Source: an uncultured beta proteobacterium
GTDB lineage: Bacteria > Pseudomonadota > Gammaproteobacteria > Burkholderiales > SG8-41
Assembly (NCBI GenBank): GCA_903889565.1
Contig: CAISYC010000071.1
Location: forward strand, 62,001-126,000
Direction of reading: 5' to 3'
Length of the DNA stretch: 64,000 nt
In this document: piece after piece, positions 47,318 through 56,126 of the stretch
How the letters are laid out: each line of letters begins with the position of its first letter
Numbering within the stretch: position 1 is the stretch's first letter
The notes under the pieces: generated by a model
Seen by the model: only the letters and a program-made list of their open reading frames with translations
Databases searched by the model: none
What the model was told of the DNA's origin: nothing
Translations under genes and position numbers: made by a program

Positions 47318-48358
47318 ATGACGCGCATCGAACAAGTCAGGCAGGATCTTGCGACGGCACCGGCACACTGGCTGATCACCGGTGCGGCCGGTTTCATTGG
47401 CTCGAATCTGCTGGAAGCGTTGTTGAAACTCGGCCAGCACGTCACCGGGCTCGACAATTTTTTTACCGGTCACCGGCGCAATCTCGAAGAAGTGCGCGCG
47501 CGCGTGACGCCGGCGCAGTGGGCGAATTTCAATTTCATCGAGGGCGACATCCGCGCACTGGAGGCGTGCCGCGCCGCCTGCGATGGTGCCGACTACGTGC
47601 TGCATCACGCCGCGCTGGGCAGCGTGCCGCGCTCGCTGCAGGACCCCATACTCACCAACGAATGCAATGTCAGCGGCTTTCTCAACGTGCTGGAGGCGGC
47701 ACGCGGCGCCGGCGTCAAGCGCTTCGTTTATGCGGCGTCGAGTTCGACCTATGGCGACCATCCCGATCTGCCGAAGGTCGAAGAGAAGATCGGCAAGCCG
47801 CTGTCGCCGTATGCGGTCACCAAGTACGTGAACGAACTCTATGCCGATGTGTATTCGCGCTGCTACGGCATGCAGACGGTGGGGCTGCGCTATTTCAACG
47901 TGTTCGGGCCGCGTCAGGATCCGCAGGGCGCCTATGCCGCGGTAATTCCGCGCTGGATCGCCGGCATGATCGGCAATCAGGCGGTCGAGATTTTCGGCGA
48001 CGGTGAAACTTTCCGCGATTTCTGCTACGTCGAGAATGTGCTGCAGGCCAATCTGCTGGCGGCGACTGCCGCGCGGCCGGATGCCCTGAACCGCGTTTAT
48101 AATGTAGCGCTCGGCGACCGCACCACGCTGAACGAACTGTTTGAAATGATCCGCGTGCTGCTGGCCGAACGCTTCGAACACCTGCAATCATTCAAAGCGC
48201 AATACCGGGATTTCCGTGCCGGAGATGTGCGTTTTTCGCAGGCCGATATCGGCAAGGCGCGCGCATTGCTCGGTTACGCGCCGACCCATCGCGTTGCCGA
48301 CGGGATGCGCGCGGCGATCGACTGGTATGTGGCGCGCGCCACCGAAAACGGAAAATAA
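47318..48358 (+). CDS. UDP-GlcNAc/UDP-GalNAc C4-epimerase (WbpP/TviC-like)
   Basis: This 346-residue short-chain dehydrogenase has GAAGFIGSN for NAD binding near residue 26, the catalytic YAVTK and a Ser-rich SSSTYGD. The long N-terminal extension before the Rossmann fold (about 23 residues) and the [11 protein letters not shown] and [11 protein letters not shown] segments fit the WbpP/TviC/Gne group. It would interconvert UDP-GlcNAc and UDP-GalNAc. The dehydrogenase gene right after it supports synthesis of UDP-GalNAcA for a surface glycan. Confidence 0.88.
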   Translation: MTRIEQVRQDLATAPAHWLITGAAGFIGSNLLEALLKLGQHVTGLDNFFTGHRRNLEEVRARVTPAQWANFNFIEGDIRALEACRAACDGADYVLHHAALGSVPRSLQDPILTNECNVSGFLNVLEAARGAGVKRFVYAASSSTYGDHPDLPKVEEKIGKPLSPYAVTKYVNELYADVYSRCYGMQTVGLRYFNVFGPRQDPQGAYAAVIPRWIAGMIGNQAVEIFGDGETFRDFCYVENVLQANLLAATAARPDALNRVYNVALGDRTTLNELFEMIRVLLAERFEHLQSFKAQYRDFRAGDVRFSQADIGKARALLGYAPTHRVADGMRAAIDWYVARATENGK

Positions 48359-48362
48359 CGAA

Positions 48363-49661
48363 GTGAAAAGTCTGGACGCCATGCAAACGATCGCCGTTGT
48401 CGGCTTGGGATATGTCGGATTGCCGCTGGCGGTCGAGTTCGGCAAAGTGCGCACCACCATCGGTTACGACCGGGCGGACGCGCGGATTGCGGAACTCGCG
48501 CGCGGTCATGATCACACCGGCGAACTTTCCGAAAGCGAAATCGCGGCGGCGAAACTGTTGCGGGTGACGGCAGACGCCGCGGTACTGCATGAAGCCGATT
48601 ACATTATCGTCGCCGTGCCGACGCCGGTGGACGCGGCGCGCAAACCCGATTTCGGTCCGCTCGAATCCGCCAGCGAAACGGTCGGCCGCCACATGAAACG
48701 CGGTGCGATCGTGATTTACGAATCCACCGTCTATCCGGGCGCGACCGAGGAAGTGTGCGTGCCTATTCTCGAGCGCTATTCGAAACTGCGCTGGCGCGAA
48801 GACTTTCATATCGGCTATTCGCCCGAGCGCATCAATCCCGGCGACAAGGAGCACACGCTGGCGCGTATCGTCAAAATCGTTTCGGGCGACGACGCGGCGA
48901 CGCTCGACAAGGTCGGTGATTTATATGCGACCATCGTCAAGGCCGGTGTTTATCGCGCGTCGTCGATTCGCGTGGCCGAAGCGGCGAAGGTGATCGAAAA
49001 CACGCAGCGCGACCTGAATATCGCGTTGATCAATGAATTGGCCATCCTGTTCGGCCATCTCGGACTCGACACGCAGGAAGTGCTTGAGGCCGCCGGTACC
49101 AAATGGAATTTTCTGCCGTTCCGGCCCGGACTCGTCGGCGGCCATTGCATCGGCGTCGACCCGTACTACCTGACGCACAAGGCGGAGAGCGTCGGCTACC
49201 ACCCGCAGGTCATTCTTGCCGGGCGCCGCATCAATGATGGCATGGGCCGTCATATCGCGGAAAAAACGGTCGCACAGATTGTCGCCGCCGGCCGCGCGGT
49301 CAAGGGCGCGCGCGTCAACGTGCTGGGGCTCACCTTCAAGGAAAATGTGCCCGACCTGCGTAACTCCAAGGTCGCGGACGTGATCGCGGCATTGCGCGAA
49401 GCCGGCGTCGAGGTGCATGTGCACGATCCGCTGGCCGATGCGGCGGAGGCGCAGCACGAATATGGCATTGATCTTGAGCCATGGGAGGCGCTGCCCAAAG
49501 CCGACGCGCTGATTCTCGCCGTGCCGCACCGCAGTTATCTCGACATGCCCCTGCCAGCGCTGACCGCGGCATTGAATCCCGCCGGTTGCGTGATCGACAT
49601 CAAGTCGGCCCTCGACCGCGCAGAGCTCGAACGCGGCGGACTGAATGTCTGGCGGTTGTAG
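48363..49661 (+). CDS. UDP-N-acetyl-hexosamine 6-dehydrogenase (WbpO/TviB-like)
   Basis: This 432-residue enzyme from GTG 48363 (or ATG 48381) has the NAD-binding GLGYVGLPLAVEFGK and a substrate loop GYSPERINPGD. The catalytic Cys lies in GGHCIGVDPYYLTHKA, and the C-terminal domain has LGLTFKENVPDLRNSKV. These features are typical of UDP-GlcNAc/GalNAc and UDP-ManNAc dehydrogenases of the Vi antigen and O-antigen pathways. With the epimerase before it, the likely product is UDP-GalNAcA. No glycosyltransferase or polymerase gene adjoins it. Confidence 0.9.
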   Translation: MKSLDAMQTIAVVGLGYVGLPLAVEFGKVRTTIGYDRADARIAELARGHDHTGELSESEIAAAKLLRVTADAAVLHEADYIIVAVPTPVDAARKPDFGPLESASETVGRHMKRGAIVIYESTVYPGATEEVCVPILERYSKLRWREDFHIGYSPERINPGDKEHTLARIVKIVSGDDAATLDKVGDLYATIVKAGVYRASSIRVAEAAKVIENTQRDLNIALINELAILFGHLGLDTQEVLEAAGTKWNFLPFRPGLVGGHCIGVDPYYLTHKAESVGYHPQVILAGRRINDGMGRHIAEKTVAQIVAAGRAVKGARVNVLGLTFKENVPDLRNSKVADVIAALREAGVEVHVHDPLADAAEAQHEYGIDLEPWEALPKADALILAVPHRSYLDMPLPALTAALNPAGCVIDIKSALDRAELERGGLNVWRL

Positions 49662-49716
49662 CGGGCTTGCCGCCACCTTGGTCGGGTGCGGCGCGGATAT
49701 GCGAAAATAATCGGGA

Positions 49717-49791
49717 GCCGCTTTAGCTCAGTGGTAGAGCAACCGCCTTGTAAGCGGTAGGTCGTCTGTTCAATCCAGACAAGCGGCACCA
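49717..49791 (+). tRNA. tRNA-Thr (anticodon TGT)
   Basis: The acceptor stem pairs GCCGCTT with AAGCGGC. The D stem is GCTC/GAGC, the anticodon stem ACCGC/GCGGT around CTTGTAA gives anticodon TGT, and the T stem is GTCTG/CAGAC around TTCAATC. The CCA end is encoded (49789-49791). Confidence 0.97.
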
Positions 49792-49859
49792 TCGATTTTG
49801 CTTTTTGCGGCGGCGGCCTTACGCCCTCAGGCATGTCATCGGCGCGGAGATTCACCATC

Positions 49860-50849
49860 ATGCTGGTGCGGACGTGTGTGGTTCTCCTTTACGCGCTGGC
49901 CGCGTTGCCGGCAGTTGGCGCCTCCAATCTGGTGACGTTTGTCGAAGGCAGGGGCTGCAAACTGCTCGGCTCCGAAGCCGCTGTCGCGCGATTGCAGGAA
50001 ATCGCCGCGCAGGGTGCGGTTGTCTGGCAGGGCCGCTGCAAGAGCGGCTTCATCGACGGCCGCGGCGTGCTCCGCGAAGAAGGCAGTGTCAGCGTCGATG
50101 GCAGAACGCGGCACTATGCTTATTTTCTGACGGGCATCGCGCGCAAGGGCCTGCGTCAGGGGCGCTGGACGCGCGAAACTTTCGAGCGCTTTGTCGACAG
50201 TGCAAAGTTTTACACCAGCGCGGCGACGGTCGTATTCGCTGCCGGCATCGCCAAAGGTCGACCGCGCCTGACGCCGATACGCGGCGTCGAGCAGTTGACA
50301 CCAGCGTTCCGGCAATTCGTTATCGATGCGCGGCGCGAGGCAACCCCCGCCAACGCGGCACTGCAGAAGCCTGACGCCGGCGATGCGCCGGTTGCAGCGC
50401 CGATGGCGCCGGCGGCGCCCGCGGCAAATCCGCCCGCGAAAGCCATTGCGGCGAACCGCGTCACGGCCAGTTCGCAGCACGAATTTTTCGGCCCCGACGG
50501 GCTGCTCGCATCGACGCAGCCGGGCTGGCAATCGGCCAGTCCACCCGATTATCCGGAGTGGATTGCGGTGGACTTCCGGCGTTCGCGCAAAATCACCACG
50601 CTGGGATTGCGCGCGCAGGACGGCAATCCCGGGCGCGCGCCGAAAGTGATCCGCGTCGAATCGAGCGAGGACGGCGCCACGTGGTCGGCGCAGGTTGCCT
50701 CGGAAATTCCCTGCGCGCCGAACAGCGCCGACGGCTGGCTGAACATGCAACTGCTGGCGCCGGCGGTCGGCCGCTATCTGCGCGTCGTGATTCTCGCCAA
50801 TTGCGGCGACGCCGGCTTCGTCGCGCTGCGCGGCATGCAGTTCAAGTAA
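49860..50849 (+). CDS. Secreted protein with C-terminal F5/8-type C (discoidin-like) domain
   Basis: This 329-residue protein starts at ATG 49860 (GGAG 7 bases upstream) with a signal peptide ending near AVGAS. An N-terminal region of about 160 residues has two cysteines (GRGCKLL and GRCKSGF) and no family that I recognise. After an Ala/Pro linker, residues about 195-329 have the discoidin pattern: ITASS-like start, WIAVDFRRSRKITTLGLR, SEDGATW and GRYLRVVILANCGD. Such domains bind sugars or lipids at cell surfaces. The gene lies 68 bases after tRNA-Thr. Confidence 0.75.
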   Translation: MLVRTCVVLLYALAALPAVGASNLVTFVEGRGCKLLGSEAAVARLQEIAAQGAVVWQGRCKSGFIDGRGVLREEGSVSVDGRTRHYAYFLTGIARKGLRQGRWTRETFERFVDSAKFYTSAATVVFAAGIAKGRPRLTPIRGVEQLTPAFRQFVIDARREATPANAALQKPDAGDAPVAAPMAPAAPAANPPAKAIAANRVTASSQHEFFGPDGLLASTQPGWQSASPPDYPEWIAVDFRRSRKITTLGLRAQDGNPGRAPKVIRVESSEDGATWSAQVASEIPCAPNSADGWLNMQLLAPAVGRYLRVVILANCGDAGFVALRGMQFK

Positions 50850-50885
50850 GCGCGCGCCGGCGGTCTGCACGTCGCGGGGGAAACC

Positions 50886-50894
50886 TGCGATAAT
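50886..50894 (+). promoter_or_regulatory. Candidate extended -10 promoter of the Gld-like operon
   Basis: TGC plus GATAAT makes an extended -10; CTGCAC at 50865-50870 is a weak -35 at 18 bases. A leader of about 195 bases then precedes the ATPase ATG at 51098; it holds a GCCGGC/GCCGGC hairpin (51062-51077) close to the ribosome-binding site. Confidence 0.45.
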
Positions 50895-51097
50895 GGCGCC
50901 CGCACAGGAAGGCTTGCCGTCGCGCAGGCCTTATTTTCGAGGGCGAAGGTCGCTTCTGCGGCGCCGGCGGGGAACCTAATCCGGCGGCGCCGGTCGCATA
51001 CCTTGCGCAGGACTTGAAAGCGGGTTGCGCAGACCCCATACAGGCAAAAAAATCGCGCGCAGCCGGCGGGAGCCGGCCGACGTCGTGGAGGACAGCA

Positions 51098-52054
51098 ATG
51101 ATCAAGGTTGAAAATCTGGTGAAGGCGTTCGGCGCCAAGCGCGCCGTCGACGATGTTTCGTTTACCGTCGAGCGCGGCGAAGTGCTGGGCTTTCTGGGGC
51201 CCAACGGCGCCGGCAAATCGACGACGATGCGGATCATCACGGGCTTTTATCCGCCCACCTCGGGTCGCGTCACCGTCGGCGGTTTTGACATCGTCGAGAA
51301 TCCGCTGCCGGCCAAGCGCCTGATCGGCTATCTGCCGGAGAATGCGCCCGGCTATGCCGACATGACGGTGCACGGGTTTCTCGCCTTTGTCGCCGATCTG
51401 CGCGGACTCACCGGCGACGCCAAGAAAAAGGCGATTCATCGCGCGGTCGAAACCTGCATGCTCGACGGCGTGCTCTATCAGACGATCGACACGCTGTCGA
51501 AGGGCTACAAGCATCGCACCTGTCTCGCGCAGTCGATCATTCACGATCCTGACATCCTGATTCTCGACGAGCCGACCGACGGTCTCGATCCCAATCAGAA
51601 GCACGAAGTGCGCAGCCTGATCAAGCGCATGGGCGAGAACAAGGCGATCGTGTTCTCGACGCACATTCTGGAAGAAGTCGAGGCCGCCTGTTCGCGCGTG
51701 ATCATCATCGACCGCGGGCATGTGGTGGCCAACGGCACGCCGCAGGAACTGAAGGCACGCGCGGAAAATGCCGGCGCCGTTCGTCTGACGGTTCGCGGCA
51801 TCGCGGCGGCGGCAATCGGCGCGAAGCTGGCGCCGGTCGCGTTGCGCACGGAAATCCTGTTCGAGCAGGGCGGGGTTGCCGTCGTGCGAGTGTATCCGCA
51901 GGAGCGCGGCGGTAACGCCGCCTTCGTCGGCAGCGTGGCCGAATTCGCGCAGCGCGAACAATGGAAACTCGACGAGCTGCATGTCGAAGAGGGACGCATG
52001 GACGATGTGTTCCGCAGCATCACGCTGCCTGACACTGTTAAGAGGGCCGCCTGA
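51098..52054 (+). CDS. ABC transporter ATPase, GldA-like
   Basis: This 318-residue ATPase starts at ATG 51098 with GGAGG 6-7 bases upstream. It has Walker A GPNGAGKS, signature in the LSKGYKHR form, Walker B LILDEPT with DGLDPNQ, and H-loop STHILEE. The LSKGYKHR signature and the C-terminal region of about 90 residues match GldA-type ATPases, first known from gliding Bacteroidetes but present in many other phyla. It shares one base with the permease start. Confidence 0.88.
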   Translation: MIKVENLVKAFGAKRAVDDVSFTVERGEVLGFLGPNGAGKSTTMRIITGFYPPTSGRVTVGGFDIVENPLPAKRLIGYLPENAPGYADMTVHGFLAFVADLRGLTGDAKKKAIHRAVETCMLDGVLYQTIDTLSKGYKHRTCLAQSIIHDPDILILDEPTDGLDPNQKHEVRSLIKRMGENKAIVFSTHILEEVEAACSRVIIIDRGHVVANGTPQELKARAENAGAVRLTVRGIAAAAIGAKLAPVALRTEILFEQGGVAVVRVYPQERGGNAAFVGSVAEFAQREQWKLDELHVEEGRMDDVFRSITLPDTVKRAA

Positions 52055-52797
52055 TGAATTCGTGGAACAACGTCAAAGCAATCATGAAACGCGAACTCGG
52101 CGGATATTTCACCTCGCCGGTCGCTTATGTGTTTCTGGTGATTTTCCTGCTGCTGACCGGTTTCTTCACGTTTACGGTCGGTAATTTCTTCGAGCGCGGC
52201 GAAGCTTCGCTGGTGTCGTTCTTCACCTGGCATCCGTGGCTTTACCTGTTTCTGGTGCCGGCCGCCGGCATGCGCCTATGGTCCGAAGAGCGTCGCCTCG
52301 GCACGCTCGAATTGCTGCTGACCATGCCGATCACGACCTGGCAGGCGATCGTCGGCAAGTTTCTTGCCTCGTGGCTGTTCCTCGGCATCGCGCTGGCGCT
52401 GACCTTCCCGGTGTGGATCACGGTCAACTGGCTGGGCAGCCCCGACAACGGCGTGATTCTCGCCGGCTACGTCGGCAGCCTGCTGCTGGCAGGCACTTAT
52501 CTCGCCATCAGCTGCATGACCTCGGCGATGACGCGCAATCAGGTCATCAGCTTTATCGTTTCAGTGATGCTGTGCCTGTTCCTGATTCTCGCCGGCTTCA
52601 CGCCGGTCACCGACCTCCTGGTGCGCTGGGCCAATCCGGCAGTGGTGCAGACCATCGCCTCGTTCAGCGTGATGACGCATTTCGAAAGCTTCCAGCGCGG
52701 CGTGATCGATTTGCGCGACATCGTGTTTTTCGTGTCGGTGATGGGCTTTGCGTTGTTCACCACCGGCGTCGTGATTCGCGGCCATCGCGCGGGTTAG
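52054..52797 (+). CDS. ABC-2 permease, GldF-like
   Basis: This 247-residue permease has six hydrophobic spans. It starts with an amphipathic segment IMKRELGGYFTSPVAYVFL typical of GldF-like proteins and includes RLWSEERRLGTLELLLTMPI. It would form the membrane part of the ABC complex with the ATPase upstream and the GldG-like protein downstream (10 bases away). Confidence 0.88.
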   Translation: MNSWNNVKAIMKRELGGYFTSPVAYVFLVIFLLLTGFFTFTVGNFFERGEASLVSFFTWHPWLYLFLVPAAGMRLWSEERRLGTLELLLTMPITTWQAIVGKFLASWLFLGIALALTFPVWITVNWLGSPDNGVILAGYVGSLLLAGTYLAISCMTSAMTRNQVISFIVSVMLCLFLILAGFTPVTDLLVRWANPAVVQTIASFSVMTHFESFQRGVIDLRDIVFFVSVMGFALFTTGVVIRGHRAG

Positions 52798-52807
52798 GAA
52801 AAAGATC

Positions 52808-54700
52808 ATGCAGAAAAAACATCTTGAACATCTGTTTTATTCCGCCGGCGGCGTGGTAGCGCTGGTCATCATCCTGATCGCGGCCAACTTCATCATCAGC
52901 TCGCTCAACCTGCGCGCCGACCTGACCGAGGGCAGCGTCTATACGCTGTCGCCGGGTACCAAGGCGATCCTGTCCAAGCTCGAGGCGCCGGTCAAGATCC
53001 GCTATTACTATTCGCAGGGCAACAGCGCGTTGCCGGTCGGCCTCAAGACTTTCGGCAAACGCGTCGAGGATCTGCTCGGCGAATTCGCGCGTGCAGGCAA
53101 CGGCAAGGTCATCATCGAGAAACTCAATCCGGAACCGGATTCGGATGCCGAGGAATCGGCCACGCTCGACGGCATCGAGGGCCAGCTCACCGATACGCAG
53201 GAAAAATTCTATCTCGGCCTGTCGGTCGGCTTCCTCGACCAGAAGGCGGCGCTGCCGGTGCTGGCACCCGATCGCGAACAGCTGCTCGAATACGACATCG
53301 TGCGCGCGATCACGCGCGTGGCCTCCGCCAGCAAGCCGGTGATCGGCGTGATGAGCGCGCTGCCGGTGCTCGGCCAGCCGCTGAATCCGATGAAGAAGCA
53401 GCAGCCGACCGAACCGTGGACGCTGATGACCGAGCTGCAGAACCTGTTCACGGTGAAGAAGATCGAGATGAACGTCGACAGGATTCCCGACGACATCAAG
53501 GTGCTGCTGGTGATTCATCCGCGCGACATCACCGAGACCACGGAATTCGCGATCGACCAGTTCATCCTGCGCGGCGGCAAGCTGATCGCCTTCATGGATT
53601 CCTTCGCCTACTTCGACCAGCAGCCCGATATGCAGAACCCGCTCGGCGGCACGGCGGCGGGGCAATCGACCTTCTACCGCCTGCTCAAGCAGTGGGGCCT
53701 CGGCATGGAAATGGGCAAGGTGGTCGCCGATCTCACTTACGCCAGCGGCGCCGGTCCGCGCATATTGCCGACCCTGCTGTCGCTGCCGCAGGAGGCGCTG
53801 AACAAGGATGACGTGGTGACCAGCCGCGTCGGCACCTTGCTGGTGCCGTTTGCCAGCACCTTTACCGGCAAGCCGGCCGAGGGCATCACCCAGACCATAC
53901 TGGCGCAGTCGTCGCCAAACGCGATGCTGGCCGACCTGATCATCGCGACCTTGTCGGGCGAGCCATCAACGCGCGGCTTTCAGCCCAATGGCACGCCCTA
54001 TCCGATCGCGATCCGTCTGTCGGGAAAATTCAAAACGGCCTTCCCCGAGGGCAAACCGAAACCGTACGAGCCGCCGCGCGATCCGAAGGCTGGCGACGCG
54101 AAGAAGGATGAGGCGAAAGCCGACGATGCGCTGAAGGTCGCGGCGAAGGACAATTCGGTGGTGCTGGTTTCCGACGTCGACATGCTGACCGACAACGCGG
54201 CAGTCGAAGTGCAGGATGTGTTCGGCCAGAAGGTTATCGTGCCGCGCAACGGCAATCTCAACTTCGCGCAGAGCCTGGTCGAGCAGGTCGCCAGCGATTT
54301 CGATCTGTCCAGTCTGCGCAGCCGGGCCGCGTTCACCCGGCCGCTGACGGTGATCCAGCAGATGGAGTCGCGCGCGCAGCAGAACTACCTCGGCAAGATC
54401 AAGGAACTCGAGGACACGCTGCAGCAGACGCAGGAAAAACTCACTGCGCTCCAAAAGCAGCGCGGCGGCACGCAGAGCGCGATCCTGACGCCCGAGCAGC
54501 AGACCGAGGTCGACAACTTCCGCAAGAAGACAACCGATACCAAACGCGATCTGAAGGAACTGCGCAAGAACCTGCGCGAGGAAAGTGAACGCCTGCAGTT
54601 CTGGACCAAGGTCATCAACATCGGCGCGGTGCCGCTGCTGGTGGTGATACTCGGTGTGGTGCTGGCGCTGGTGCGCCGGCGGAAAGTGATCGCCAAATGA
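52808..54700 (+). CDS. GldG-like ABC-associated periplasmic protein
   Basis: This 630-residue protein has an N-terminal anchor (about 13-34), then the conserved RADLTEGSVYTLSPGTK start of the extracytoplasmic domain. Two alpha/beta regions follow, a charged Lys/Asp stretch (about 415-445), a coiled coil (about 520-600) and a C-terminal membrane helix before a basic end. This is the GldG/ABC-type uncharacterised transport plan. It would work in the periplasm as a subunit of the GldAF-like transporter. Substrate unknown. The next gene starts in its stop (ATGA). Confidence 0.85.
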   Translation: MQKKHLEHLFYSAGGVVALVIILIAANFIISSLNLRADLTEGSVYTLSPGTKAILSKLEAPVKIRYYYSQGNSALPVGLKTFGKRVEDLLGEFARAGNGKVIIEKLNPEPDSDAEESATLDGIEGQLTDTQEKFYLGLSVGFLDQKAALPVLAPDREQLLEYDIVRAITRVASASKPVIGVMSALPVLGQPLNPMKKQQPTEPWTLMTELQNLFTVKKIEMNVDRIPDDIKVLLVIHPRDITETTEFAIDQFILRGGKLIAFMDSFAYFDQQPDMQNPLGGTAAGQSTFYRLLKQWGLGMEMGKVVADLTYASGAGPRILPTLLSLPQEALNKDDVVTSRVGTLLVPFASTFTGKPAEGITQTILAQSSPNAMLADLIIATLSGEPSTRGFQPNGTPYPIAIRLSGKFKTAFPEGKPKPYEPPRDPKAGDAKKDEAKADDALKVAAKDNSVVLVSDVDMLTDNAAVEVQDVFGQKVIVPRNGNLNFAQSLVEQVASDFDLSSLRSRAAFTRPLTVIQQMESRAQQNYLGKIKELEDTLQQTQEKLTALQKQRGGTQSAILTPEQQTEVDNFRKKTTDTKRDLKELRKNLREESERLQFWTKVINIGAVPLLVVILGVVLALVRRRKVIAK

Positions 54701-55884
54701 ACCGCAAATCGTTTTTGGTGCTGCTGGCGCTGGTCGCGGTGCTCGGCGGCATCGGGCTCGGCCTGTTCTGGAAGGACCTCGGCGCATGGCGCAATTCGGA
54801 TGCCAAGATCGGCGCCAAATTGTTCGACAAACTTGCTGTCAACGACATTACCGGCATCAAGCTTACCGACGGCAAGGACAGCGTCAGTCTTGCGATCAAG
54901 GACAAGCACTGGGTGGTCGAACAGCGCAACGGTTACGCCGCCAACAATCAGGACATCGGCGACCTTCTGATCAAGTTGACCGACCTGAAGGTGGTGCAGA
55001 CCGAGGCGGTCGGCGATTCGCTGCTGCCGCGCCTGAACCTGGTCGATCCGGCCAAGGTCGATGCCAAGGACGCGAAGTCGGTCGAGGCGGCAGGCACGCG
55101 CCTCGAGTTGCTCGACAAGAGCGGCAAGGTCGCGGGCACGCTGTTGCTCGGCAAAAAGGTCATCAAGACCGAGGACAGTCCGCTGCCGATCAAGCCGCAG
55201 ACCCCGGTCGGCCGCTACGTGCTGAGTCCCGCCAGCGCCACCGTGCTGGTGGTGTCCGATGCGCTGGTGGTGGCCGAGGCGAATCCGGCGCGCTGGCTGG
55301 CGAAGAATTTCTTCAAGGCCGATCGCATTCGCACGCTGAGTTCCGGCGGCGATGCGGCATGGAAGATTGCGCGCCCCGAAGAATACGGTCAGTGGAAGTT
55401 TGCCGACGGCGGCGGCGAACTCGACGCCAGCGCGGCGGTCGGCGCGGTCAATGCGCTGGCCGGACTGGCGTTCTCGGACATCGCGCTCGACGTCAAGCCG
55501 GACAGTCTGGACAAGCCACGCACCTTCGTGGCCGACACCTATGACAATCTGGTTTACACGATCAAGGTGGCGAAGAAGGCCGACAGCGACGATTATTTCC
55601 TGACGGTCGCCATCAGCGGCGAGGCGCCGCGCCAGCGCACGCCGGAGAAGGGCGAGAAAGCCGAGGACAAGGAACGTCTCGACAAGCAGTTCAGCGAGAC
55701 GCTGGCGAAGCTCGATGAACGCGTGAAGGCGGAGAAGGAACTGGCGCAATGGACCTTCGTCGTCGCCGGCAAAACGCTGGAGCCGGTGCTGAAGACGCGG
55801 GCCGATCTGATCGCCAAGCCGCGCAAGCCCGGTGGAGGAATGCCGCCCGGCATGCCGCCGGGCATGTTCCCGGGTATGCGCTAG
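54697..55884 (+). CDS. DUF4340-type protein of the Gld-like operon
   Basis: This 395-residue protein has one N-terminal membrane helix (about 5-26) and a large periplasmic body of repeated alpha/beta units (ITGIKLTDGKDSVSLAIKD and similar). This layout is typical of DUF4340 proteins, which are commonly encoded after GldG-like genes. The C terminus is a short Gly/Pro/Met repeat (GMPPGMPPGMFPGM), an unusual tail. It overlaps the GldG-like gene by 4 bases and probably belongs to the same complex. Confidence 0.82.
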   Translation: MNRKSFLVLLALVAVLGGIGLGLFWKDLGAWRNSDAKIGAKLFDKLAVNDITGIKLTDGKDSVSLAIKDKHWVVEQRNGYAANNQDIGDLLIKLTDLKVVQTEAVGDSLLPRLNLVDPAKVDAKDAKSVEAAGTRLELLDKSGKVAGTLLLGKKVIKTEDSPLPIKPQTPVGRYVLSPASATVLVVSDALVVAEANPARWLAKNFFKADRIRTLSSGGDAAWKIARPEEYGQWKFADGGGELDASAAVGAVNALAGLAFSDIALDVKPDSLDKPRTFVADTYDNLVYTIKVAKKADSDDYFLTVAISGEAPRQRTPEKGEKAEDKERLDKQFSETLAKLDERVKAEKELAQWTFVVAGKTLEPVLKTRADLIAKPRKPGGGMPPGMPPGMFPGMR

Positions 55885-55887
55885 AAT
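55882..55887 (+). promoter_or_regulatory. Weak candidate -10 before the small unknown gene
   Basis: TAGAAT covers the stop of the DUF4340 gene, 45 bases before the ATG at 55932, but no matching -35 is evident. Confidence 0.3.
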
Positions 55888-55931
55888 GATCGCCTGATAG
55901 CAATTCCACCGCAGTCGCCCGGAGTGCAGCC

Positions 55932-56126
55932 ATGAAATTTTCGGAAATTCTCAAGTCGCCCGTATTTCCCCGCGGACATCGCTGGGTCTTTGAAAAGCGC
56001 AAGGGAATCTACGAATCCGACGCAACGGCGTTGGTGCGCAAGATGCTGGAAGACGAAAGCATACAGCGCGACCAGCGGTTTGCCTGGGAACGCTGGCGTG
56101 CCGACGATCGCGCGGCCAAGAGCTGA
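55932..56126 (+). CDS. Small basic protein of unknown function (64 residues)
   Basis: The 64-residue product is rich in charged and aromatic residues (KFSEILKSPVFPRGHRW, then ESDATALVRKMLED and FAWERWRADDR). It has no signal peptide or membrane span. GGAG lies 8-12 bases upstream of the ATG. Codon use resembles neighbouring genes, and no longer frame in this stretch is better. Its end overlaps the GTG of the next Bug gene by 29 bases, so their translation may be linked. I do not recognise it; a DNA- or RNA-binding role is only a guess from its charge. Confidence 0.7.
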   Translation: MKFSEILKSPVFPRGHRWVFEKRKGIYESDATALVRKMLEDESIQRDQRFAWERWRADDRAAKS

